Positions 24,122 through 30,990 of a stretch of DNA of 40,793 nt are shown here, in pieces; position 1 is the stretch's first letter, and every line of letters begins with the position of its first letter. The DNA comes from a virus. A program made the position numbers and the translations under genes. The notes under the pieces were generated by a model. The model saw only the letters and a list, made by a program, of their open reading frames with translations, was not told the origin of the DNA and searched no databases. The stretch covers positions 1-40,793 of IMG/VR virus record IMGVR_UViG_3300020204_000143. One strand, given 5' to 3'.

Positions 24122-24958
24122 TTAATTGTTAAATAAATCATCAAATGCTGATGCTACATCATCTTTTTGTGTAGATTTTTTAGGAGCTTCTTTTTCCCAA
24201 GGAAGGTCACCAATTTCTTGTGTACCACCCAAATCAACGGATGGTTGTTTTGATGCCTGTTTTGGAGCTTCTAATTCTTCTACAACCTCATCAGCGCCCG
24301 TAGTTGCTGAACCTGGGTTTAACCAATTTTCCAATACACCTTTCAATTCTGAATATGATAATTCTGAATATAATTCGGTGATGTTCTTTTGATTATCCAA
24401 TAAAGATTGGATTTGTTCTGCACTCTCTGCTAATTTAGATTGTGAAGGTTTTACTCTGATAGTTGTTGTTGGATAAGCTGCATTTGAATCTTCAGCGGAT
24501 TGAATTTCTACAACGATATCTCTACCATTCATTGGGTCGGTGATATCTCCGTAATCCGGGTCAGCGATATATCCTAAGATATCCTGATAAACCGTCTTAC
24601 CAAATCCCCAAAACTTAACACCTTCGTTCTCCTTACCTCTTATGATAACTGGTGCGAAAGTTCTCAATTTTGGCTCCATCTTCTTACCTGCTTTCCAATC
24701 ATCGGTATCGCCTGTACGTTTAAGTTTTTCAGCGAACTCAACAATTGGGTCAGGTCTGCCGAATGATGCAGGACTCAAATAAGTTTTGTTGTTAATGTTG
24801 TAGTGAAAGAATAATTCAATGAAAGGAATATCTTTATTGAATTTGTAGGGAACTAATCTGATTTGATGTTTTCCCGGTGTTGGCTTCCAAAGTGAATCTG
24901 ATTTTTTGGAAGTGTTTTGTAACGAGTTGAATCTCGATAGGGCAAGTTTAATGTCCAT
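24122..24958 (-). CDS. 32: ssDNA-binding protein, T4 gp32-like
   Basis: A 278-residue protein with gp32 layout: a short basic N-terminus for cooperativity (DIKLALSRFNSL), an OB-fold core (KHQIRLVPY ... RTFAPVIIRGKENEGVKFWGFGK, about 30-180) and an acidic, disordered tail ending DDVASAFDDLFNN. The cysteine/histidine zinc site of T4 gp32 is not visible. The acidic tail normally recruits replication partners. The protein coats ssDNA for the helicase, polymerase and UvsX. It has a strong promoter and a leader of about 95 bases with possible stem-loops, which could serve gp32-type autoregulation. Confidence 0.88.
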   Translation of the reverse strand: MDIKLALSRFNSLQNTSKKSDSLWKPTPGKHQIRLVPYKFNKDIPFIELFFHYNINNKTYLSPASFGRPDPIVEFAEKLKRTGDTDDWKAGKKMEPKLRTFAPVIIRGKENEGVKFWGFGKTVYQDILGYIADPDYGDITDPMNGRDIVVEIQSAEDSNAAYPTTTIRVKPSQSKLAESAEQIQSLLDNQKNITELYSELSYSELKGVLENWLNPGSATTGADEVVEELEAPKQASKQPSVDLGGTQEIGDLPWEKEAPKKSTQKDDVASAFDDLFNN

Positions 24959-24999
24959 TTTTCTTACGTTTTAAAGTTAATAATTGTTGTTTAATGTTT

Positions 25000-25038
25000 A
25001 AGGTTTTATCGATATTACCTATATCTAAATATAACCTT
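25000..25038 (-). promoter_or_regulatory. Candidate structured leader of the gp32-like mRNA
   Basis: Within the 97-base leader, AACCTT/AAGGTT (25033-25038 and 25000-25005) form a 6-bp outer stem. Inside it GATAT and ATATC (25011-25015, 25021-25025) form a 5-bp hairpin with a 5-base loop. T4 gene 32 represses its own translation through a leader structure; this could be an equivalent, but the stems are short and A/T-rich. Confidence 0.35.
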
Positions 25039-25055
25039 TTTATGTTTTTGTTCTA

Positions 25056-25087
25056 CAAATATAGAACTTTTTTTTCTTATTTCCAAA
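25056..25087 (-). promoter_or_regulatory. Bacteroidetes-type promoter for the gp32-like gene
   Basis: TTTG (25087-25084), a 20-base spacer and TATATTTG (25063-25056) on the minus strand, directly after the Nmad1 stop. The -7 box is nested in an inverted repeat, GTTCTA and TAGAAC with a 6-base centre (25050-25067). It could be an operator site or a hairpin at the 5' end. Confidence 0.75.
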
Positions 25088-25088
25088 T

Positions 25089-25442
25089 TTATTTTGCCCA
25101 TTTTCCTCTTTGAACTAATTGAGCTATCATACCATATACTGATAAATCTTCATATGTATCTTGCACCGATTCTCCTACCTCATCTGGCTGTCCTAATACT
25201 ACTAATTGCTTTAATCTTTGAACCTTATCGTTGATTCTAAACCAAAGACCTGTAAGTGATAATTTGATATCTTCTTTTGATTGTAAAGAAGTTCCTACTG
25301 AAATATTGCCAGGTCCATAGTTTCTTTGTTTCTTACAAAATGTTTCATACATTTCATTCTGAATTTTTTTAAATTCAGCCATCATTTCAGGATATACCCT
25401 TTCGCAATGTTCTCTTGCGGTTTCTTCGTGGATTTCTATCAT
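25089..25442 (-). CDS. Nmad1 (DUF1599)-type nucleotide-modification-associated protein
   Basis: A 117-residue all-helical protein. The pattern KKQRNYGPGNIS (37-48), then GLWFRINDKVQRLKQL, then ESVQDTYEDLSVYGMIAQL fits nucleotide modification associated domain 1. This domain is related in shape to MazG/dUTPase-like enzymes and is predicted, in comparative studies, to act in making modified nucleotides for phage DNA. No biochemical activity is established as far as I know. Its presence supports the idea that this phage carries modified bases, together with the Mom pair. It overlaps the next upstream gene by four bases. Confidence 0.7.
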   Translation of the reverse strand: MIEIHEETAREHCERVYPEMMAEFKKIQNEMYETFCKKQRNYGPGNISVGTSLQSKEDIKLSLTGLWFRINDKVQRLKQLVVLGQPDEVGESVQDTYEDLSVYGMIAQLVQRGKWAK

Positions 25443-25735
25443 AACTGTTTGTTTAATTTTTCTTTTAGTTTCATTCCTAATGCACAGGCTTCATATTCTT
25501 CGGCTTCAACCAAAGTTTTAATATTTTCATCGATAATAAAATTGAAGTCCTCTTTATGAATTGAAAGTTCTACGATAACGATTCGATTTATGATTATCTT
25601 TGCAAAGCAAACGATATTCTTCTTATAACGAATACCCCATTCCACTCCTTTAATTAGTGCTTTTGATATTTCGTATCGATAATCTTCGAATATTGTTTCG
25701 GGTGATTTTGTTTCAATTACTAACTTTTTTTTCAT
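25439..25735 (-). CDS. Small hypothetical protein
   Basis: A 98-residue protein, mixed helix and strand: a beta segment (NIVCFAKIIINRIVIVELSI) with an acidic, helical C-terminus (EAEEYEACALGMKLKEKL). The isoleucine-rich segment is broken by charges, so it is not a membrane helix. I recognise no family. It begins its own transcript: a TTTG-N20-TATATTTG promoter lies just upstream with the ATG five bases past the -7 box. It is co-transcribed with the Nmad1 gene, overlapping it by four bases, so the two may act together. Confidence 0.7.
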   Translation of the reverse strand: MKKKLVIETKSPETIFEDYRYEISKALIKGVEWGIRYKKNIVCFAKIIINRIVIVELSIHKEDFNFIIDENIKTLVEAEEYEACALGMKLKEKLNKQL

Positions 25736-25740
25736 TAAAA

Positions 25741-25772
25741 CAAATATAATAAATTAATTCTGAATTTCCAAA
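25741..25772 (-). promoter_or_regulatory. Bacteroidetes-type promoter for the small gene/Nmad1 pair
   Basis: TTTG (25772-25769), a 20-base spacer and TATATTTG (25748-25741) on the minus strand, abutting the stop of the next gene upstream. Five bases (TTTTA) separate the -7 box from the ATG at 25735, so the message should have almost no leader. Confidence 0.75.
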
Positions 25773-26189
25773 TTAAAACGTATCAATATTTAATTCCGAT
25801 ACGTTCAAGCTTTTGTGAACTTTTGTAGGAATCTTTTTGTATCCGTAATTAGATGTGGTAATAATACAATTTTTGAATTCATTCCAATCTAATTGATATG
25901 TTGTATCTAATTGTCCGCCAGTCTTAGCTTTGATAACCTCATTTAACGCATTGATTGTATAAATGGTATTTGATTGCTTTTTTCTATGTACCAATATAGT
26001 TTTCCATTGTGAGTTTACAGGTGCAGAACCTTTCTCAACATTATAAGTTATAAATAAATCGTTCTCTATTAACTTACTTTCTAACACAAATATGTTTGGA
26101 TTTATAAGGGTATAGTTTTTTAAGATAAATTCTAATGATGTATCTAATTCATTTCTATATGTGAACAAACATAAAAGTTGTGTATTCAT
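25773..26189 (-). CDS. Hypothetical protein
   Basis: A 138-residue protein from the ATG at 26189, one base after the preceding stop; a longer frame from 26219 would overlap that gene. It starts MNTQLLCLFTYRNELDTSLE and continues with strand-like stretches (NIFVLES, LFITYNVE, TILVHRK, CIITTSNYGYKK), so it is probably an alpha/beta protein. No motif is recognised. The promoter that follows it marks a transcription boundary, so it is the last gene of the operon containing the two large unknown proteins. Confidence 0.65.
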   Translation of the reverse strand: MNTQLLCLFTYRNELDTSLEFILKNYTLINPNIFVLESKLIENDLFITYNVEKGSAPVNSQWKTILVHRKKQSNTIYTINALNEVIKAKTGGQLDTTYQLDWNEFKNCIITTSNYGYKKIPTKVHKSLNVSELNIDTF

Positions 26190-26190
26190 T

Positions 26191-28437
26191 TTATTTTTTC
26201 TTTTTATCACACGATACAATATGTGATGGATTTACGTTATTAGGAGTCATCCATATTTTATCCTGAAATTTACTGAATTTAAATCCAGGATTGTATGACC
26301 AACTCATACAACATTTATTAACAATACCATCTAACTCTTCGTTTTTGACTGCTCCAGTTCTTTCGTTAACTGTACTTCTTTCGTTAGAAAAATAATTAAA
26401 ATCCGTATCATTATTATTAATTGTTTCTATACTTGCTCCAGCTAATGTGTGCAATCTTAATAATTGTTTATATTCCTTTTTTTCTTTATCATTCAATGGA
26501 CCAACTCCGTTTCTCATTGCCGTTTGAAAAGCACTTTCCGATTGCTTTTCACCTTGTGCCATAATACGATTGTATTCATCTTTTGTAATTATGTTATTTT
26601 TTAAGGCCCAATTCAGATGAAACATTATCTGCTTTTCTTTTTTCACCATATCTTGTACCGATGGTGGATATTTTGTATCTTTATTTCTACCATATACAAA
26701 TTGATGTATGCTCAATAAACTATTTAATGCAACCCTTGTTTCAGGATGTTTATATTCAGTTTGTTCTACTTTGGAATCACTTTGTCCGGCGCCTCCTTCT
26801 GCAAATTTTACACTTGAACCACCTACCAATACCAATGATGTTTTAATCATTTTAAAATTATCGGCAATCGATTGTGCTATATTTCCTGATTTAGGAAATT
26901 TAAATTTTGGTTCTTTAAATGCGATTACATCTGATACTTTAAATGTTTCCGATGAAGGTAAAAACGCTTGATATCCTCTGCCAATCATCTTTGAAAATAC
27001 AATTACCTCCAACAAATCGGGAACCGCTGTTCTAAAATCTTTATTTAAAGTCATTTCACCCAATAAATCATCCAATTCTTTTTCAAAATTTGGATTACTA
27101 CCATTTTGGTTAAATTTTATAGATTTAAATTTATCCATAATGATTTTTTGTTCTTTTGTTACTCCACCACTTTCTTTAAATAATTGTTCAAATCTTTTTG
27201 TGTATAAATTTTTTATATTATCAAATGTAGATTGTCTACCTTCAGGTGTGGATGTATCGCCAAAATCAACTATTTCAAACTTTCCGGCACTCTTCATCAT
27301 TTCCAATTGCTTATTGTATCTTTTCAATGATGCAATTGTAGTTTTTGCTTCAACTTCGGCATCCGGTACTCCATTTTTCTTTAAAAGTAATGTCAACTCT
27401 TTTAATTTCGGTACTGGTACCGGTTTGTGTTTCACTCCATCGATTATTATAGAACCATCCTTTTCTTCTTTAATTAAGACATCTTTACGTGCTGGAGTAA
27501 CTTTATTTGGAACTGCTTGTTTTTTACCCATAGCCCCTTCCTGTGCTTTAGTTGATTGTAATCCAAATGATTGAGTAAGTTGTTTTAATTCTTCTCTTTT
27601 TGAGCTAGGGAATGTTACTTTTTTATGTTTCTTAAAATTTCCAGGAGTTGCATTTGCTATATATAATGTAGCTTCACCGGATTTGTCTTTAAATGCTACA
27701 AAATTCTTTAATAATTCTTTTTCTTGTGCGTTAACCTTTTGGCCTGATATCATTTTTTCAAACCCAGAAAGTAATGTTTTAATTCTTTTTTCTCCTAAAC
27801 TATTTTTTAATTCAGATGAAAAATCTTTTTTAATAATTTGAGCCAAAGCGGCTGTTCTTTTTGATACATCTTCTGGCTTTAGATTTAAATTAGATGTAGT
27901 GGTTGTTTCTGGTTCAGAATCATTACCAAACACATTACCACGTTTTATCGTTCTAGTTGGTGTTGGGTTTGCTACTTTTTTTTGTTGAATTTTTTTTTCT
28001 GCATCTGAAACTTTAACCACATTTGGGGTTGGTTGTTTTTTTGATTGCGGTGCTACTTTTTTATTTTTTTCAGCTTTTTCTTTTGCATTTAATGCTCTCA
28101 AAGAACCCGAATCGCTTTTGTGTGTGATTTCACCTTCAGGTTGTTTAGAATAATAACCACCACCTCTATGATAATATCCTTTAAATTTAGAAGATTCACC
28201 AGCTTTAGGGTTAGATGCTGATTTTGGTTTAATTTTATTAAGAACCTTTTTAGCGGGAGCTTTTGGTTTAGATTTTGCTTTTTCTCTTAACGCATTAAGA
28301 GCTTGGGAATTGTATATACCATTTTCTTCTAAGATGGTAGTTAATTCATCTAAGTGTTCTTCGTTTGTTAAATCAACAATTCCAGTCGGAATTCTGTAAC
28401 TTAATTCCAATAATATTTCTTCGAAATTTGGAGTCAT
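26191..28437 (-). CDS. Large phage protein with Lys-rich linker, function unknown
   Basis: A 748-residue protein. Residues 1-55 form a compact domain (EEILLELSYRIPTGIVDLTN ... LTTILEENGI) that I have seen on other phage proteins. Residues 55-180 are a Lys/Pro/Ser-rich, probably disordered linker. The remainder, about 180-748, is a mostly helical globular part with VGGSSVKFAEGGAGQSDSK near 545-565 and a Cys-Cys pair in NKCCMSWSYNPG near the end. No enzyme motif could be fixed. The stop lies one base before the next gene. Neighbours on its upstream side are structural-looking, so it may be a virion or packaged protein. Confidence 0.65.
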   Translation of the reverse strand: MTPNFEEILLELSYRIPTGIVDLTNEEHLDELTTILEENGIYNSQALNALREKAKSKPKAPAKKVLNKIKPKSASNPKAGESSKFKGYYHRGGGYYSKQPEGEITHKSDSGSLRALNAKEKAEKNKKVAPQSKKQPTPNVVKVSDAEKKIQQKKVANPTPTRTIKRGNVFGNDSEPETTTTSNLNLKPEDVSKRTAALAQIIKKDFSSELKNSLGEKRIKTLLSGFEKMISGQKVNAQEKELLKNFVAFKDKSGEATLYIANATPGNFKKHKKVTFPSSKREELKQLTQSFGLQSTKAQEGAMGKKQAVPNKVTPARKDVLIKEEKDGSIIIDGVKHKPVPVPKLKELTLLLKKNGVPDAEVEAKTTIASLKRYNKQLEMMKSAGKFEIVDFGDTSTPEGRQSTFDNIKNLYTKRFEQLFKESGGVTKEQKIIMDKFKSIKFNQNGSNPNFEKELDDLLGEMTLNKDFRTAVPDLLEVIVFSKMIGRGYQAFLPSSETFKVSDVIAFKEPKFKFPKSGNIAQSIADNFKMIKTSLVLVGGSSVKFAEGGAGQSDSKVEQTEYKHPETRVALNSLLSIHQFVYGRNKDTKYPPSVQDMVKKEKQIMFHLNWALKNNIITKDEYNRIMAQGEKQSESAFQTAMRNGVGPLNDKEKKEYKQLLRLHTLAGASIETINNNDTDFNYFSNERSTVNERTGAVKNEELDGIVNKCCMSWSYNPGFKFSKFQDKIWMTPNNVNPSHIVSCDKKKK

Positions 28438-28446
28438 CCTTTGGTA

Positions 28447-29256
28447 TTATTTTCTTTTTATCAAAGATTTCAACTTTGTGTGGTTTTCTTTTATAGAAGA
28501 GCCTTTTGATAATTTAGCTTTTAACTTATCATATATTGGTTGAAACTCATCGATTTTCATTTGACCTTTTAATAACTTTTGCACTTCTGGCATTTTCATC
28601 AAAGCCTTTGATACTTTATAAGCCTGCTCTGGTTCTAATGTATTATCGCCTGTCAACGCATCGTAGTTTGGTTCATAGTATGGTTCTCCATTTGCATTAG
28701 CAAATACTATTGAAAATTTACCATCATTTTCAGGACTACCTACTGATAAAGAAATAAAATCATCATTGTCATAATCCGCATCTTTGGAAACAATTGTCAT
28801 AGGTCCTTCCCATCCACCTCCGCCGCCGCCACCGGTTTCACGTGTGGTTTCGAACCCATTTTTACTTAATTGTAAATCATCTTCCAAAGCCTTTTGAACT
28901 TTATTTAATCGATTTGATGTATGTTGAGGGCCAAACTCATCATCACCCCATCCTCCTCCTCTGTTATTTTTTGGGGTATTATCTTTCCAATAAGATTTAT
29001 CATCGTATTTAGATGGAGTTGATGCCGATGCTCCTCCTGTTGGAAATACCGAACTACCTTTATCTTTACCAAATACCGATGTACCCTTTACAGCTGCATC
29101 TTTAGATTGTTGAGCTGCTTTACCTGCTGTTGTTGGTTTACCGGCAATTGTAACCTTTGTATCAGGTCTTAATTGATGTTGCTTTTGATAATCATCAAAT
29201 GCGTCTTGATTTCTAAAATCGATTTCCTTTAAAGGAATTAAATTTACTAATTTCAT
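28447..29256 (-). CDS. Gly-rich phage protein with conserved N-terminal segment, function unknown
   Basis: A 269-residue protein. The N-terminus DDYQKQHQLRPDTKVTIAGK is a phage-type segment I have seen on other structural-looking proteins. A disordered Ser/Gly/Lys-rich region follows, with a run of seven glycines near residue 145. The C-terminal part (about 150-260) is acidic and helical, ending in a basic patch KSLIKRK. It is followed nine bases later by the 748-residue protein, so the two are probably one functional unit. It has its own promoter, inside the end of the family A polymerase gene. Confidence 0.65.
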   Translation of the reverse strand: MKLVNLIPLKEIDFRNQDAFDDYQKQHQLRPDTKVTIAGKPTTAGKAAQQSKDAAVKGTSVFGKDKGSSVFPTGGASASTPSKYDDKSYWKDNTPKNNRGGGWGDDEFGPQHTSNRLNKVQKALEDDLQLSKNGFETTRETGGGGGGGWEGPMTIVSKDADYDNDDFISLSVGSPENDGKFSIVFANANGEPYYEPNYDALTGDNTLEPEQAYKVSKALMKMPEVQKLLKGQMKIDEFQPIYDKLKAKLSKGSSIKENHTKLKSLIKRK

Positions 29257-29289
29257 TTTTATCTAATTTTATAGTATAAGTATCGAGTA

Positions 29290-29321
29290 TAAATATAAAT
29301 TTTTATTGGATTACAACCAAA
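29290..29321 (-). promoter_or_regulatory. Variant promoter before the Gly-rich protein gene
   Basis: TTTG (29321-29318), a 20-base spacer and TATATTTA (29297-29290) on the minus strand, so the last G of the -7 box is changed to A. The same bases also fit the ATATTTATA[GC] motif found before two virion genes. It lies over the last codons of the polymerase gene and leaves a leader of about 30 bases. Confidence 0.5.
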
Positions 29322-30568
29322 TCATCGTAATTAGTTCCTTCATATGCTCGGATAGGGAATCCTCCTCTTTCTAATATTGATTTCAAATCTTTTAAAACCC
29401 ACTCTTTTTCGGCAGGATGTACATCAATTAAGAACGCATCGTATGTATATAGTATCATTTTTGACCTACTACCATCCAAACACTTCAACACTTCCCCAAT
29501 CTTCTTATAATTGATTTCAGTTTCCAATGCCTGTAATAGATAGTTAAATACCTTTTGTTCAGTCGCACCTTCGATTCGTTGGAATGGGATTTTTCTTTTG
29601 TAAAGTGGAGTCGTTAAAGCGCCCGAAATTACAAACTTTTGGTAAACGGATTGTATATACTCATCCACCTTTTGAAAAAACGGAATCCCTTTGGCGAATT
29701 CATCCAAACCACCATAAAGATATTTGAATGATAACGCCTTTGATTCTTCGGTTGTAACCCCATAATATTTTGCTAAATGTTCGTGCGCAGTTTCACCTTC
29801 GGGAAATACATAACCCACCATCTTTCCAATGATACGGATGTGATAGGATTCATAATCAAATTGTAATAGAGTTCCCCCCTTAAATCTACTTACTATATTT
29901 TTTCTACTACCATCGGATTTATTCATAGCAGCCCAATTGACCCCTAAGTGTCTATTGGATGGTCTACCCGTTACCGTATATGGGTTGTATTTGGTGTAAG
30001 CAAACCCTTTGGGCAGGTATTCTTTATTGAAGTGAAATCTATCAATAAAATTTTCCTCATCGACCTTTACCCCAGCCCCTTCCAACCTTCCCAATGTTAG
30101 GATTGAATCTGAATATACTCTATACCATTCTTTAATATCTGATATTATTGGTATTCTTTTTAGTACTTCGTACCATCTCATTAAGGGTATGCAATCGTTA
30201 AGGTATTTAAAATCGCTTCTATACCCTCTATAAACCTCTTCAGCGAACTCTTCTAAATTAAATGGTTTCCCATACTCTTCAAAGTAAACATACTCATAAT
30301 CGAGTCCTTTACTACCTATATAGCGATTCCCATAAACCAATGTGTTTTCATTAACCAGTAATCTAAGTGCTGCCATTTTACATTGTTTGGCATCGATGTG
30401 GTTAAAATTTATAAGATAATCGGATTTTTCAGTTCTAAGATAAACAAACGATATGGATGTATCGTATTCATGTGCTTTAGGTGAACTCCATACAGGCACC
30501 ATCAATACCACTTTTGGGCTTAATTTGTAAAAGGATAGGAGAATATCGTTGCTCTCTATTAGGTTCAT
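29303..30568 (-). CDS. Compact family A DNA polymerase-like protein lacking most of the thumb
   Basis: From the ATG at 30568 the protein has 421 residues. Family A landmarks are LGRLEGAGVKVD (159-170), TGRPSN (200-205), motif A QFDYESYHIR with D238, motif B K277...F281...Y285 in KALSFKYLYGG, and motif C YTYDAF with D377. Both metal-binding aspartates, K758-, F762- and Y766-equivalents (E. coli Pol I) are kept; the R754 position is T and HDE is YDA. Only about 30 residues separate the first two landmarks, against about 130 in Pol I, so the thumb is essentially missing. The N-terminal 155 residues look like a degenerate exonuclease domain without DxE. It has its own promoter and sits between virion-type genes. 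Confidence 0.8.
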   Translation of the reverse strand: MNLIESNDILLSFYKLSPKVVLMVPVWSSPKAHEYDTSISFVYLRTEKSDYLINFNHIDAKQCKMAALRLLVNENTLVYGNRYIGSKGLDYEYVYFEEYGKPFNLEEFAEEVYRGYRSDFKYLNDCIPLMRWYEVLKRIPIISDIKEWYRVYSDSILTLGRLEGAGVKVDEENFIDRFHFNKEYLPKGFAYTKYNPYTVTGRPSNRHLGVNWAAMNKSDGSRKNIVSRFKGGTLLQFDYESYHIRIIGKMVGYVFPEGETAHEHLAKYYGVTTEESKALSFKYLYGGLDEFAKGIPFFQKVDEYIQSVYQKFVISGALTTPLYKRKIPFQRIEGATEQKVFNYLLQALETEINYKKIGEVLKCLDGSRSKMILYTYDAFLIDVHPAEKEWVLKDLKSILERGGFPIRAYEGTNYDDLVVIQ

Positions 30569-30575
30569 ACGGAAA

Positions 30576-30606
30576 CAAATATACAACTTTTTTTTGAGAA
30601 TTCAAA
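30576..30606 (-). promoter_or_regulatory. Bacteroidetes-type promoter for the family A polymerase
   Basis: TTTG (30606-30603), a 19-base spacer and TATATTTG (30583-30576) on the minus strand. The ATG at 30568 is seven bases past the -7 box. This is the replication-type promoter, in the middle of the tail and baseplate genes, so the polymerase may be expressed earlier than its neighbours. Confidence 0.7.
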
Positions 30607-30611
30607 ATCTC

Positions 30612-30986
30612 TTATTTATAGAATTGTAGTATATTTGGTAAATATAAGGAAATATTTTTAATTTTCAAAGCCGCTAAGTTTATAGCTGCTTTATTTGATT
30701 CTTTTACACCAACATCGCTTATATTACCAACTTCATTATACACCATATCAATCGGTCCACTTATTCTCCACTTTATATCAACCACTTTCCAAAATGGTGA
30801 TAAGTTTAGTTTATCATATTCTTGTTCATCAATTTCAAAAATGTAACTATTCGAATCGTTTGATTTTTGGCAAAAGTATCTTCTTATAAATCCTAATAGA
30901 TAATCCGTTTCATCGGGTGATGGTACTATCGTTTTCGGATTTGGTAGTTTGAATAAATTTAAATTAGTTGCTATCTTAGAATACAT
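30612..30986 (-). CDS. Small hypothetical protein next to baseplate genes
   Basis: A 124-residue protein. It contains DETDYLLGFIRRYFCQKSND and PFWKVVDIKWRISGPID, patterns that suggest a small mixed alpha/beta virion protein. I recognise no family. It starts four bases after the large hub-like gene and is followed by the family A polymerase promoter, so it is the last gene of the baseplate run. A baseplate or connector role is a positional guess. Confidence 0.65.
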   Translation of the reverse strand: MYSKIATNLNLFKLPNPKTIVPSPDETDYLLGFIRRYFCQKSNDSNSYIFEIDEQEYDKLNLSPFWKVVDIKWRISGPIDMVYNEVGNISDVGVKESNKAAINLAALKIKNISLYLPNILQFYK

Positions 30987-30990
30987 ATCG

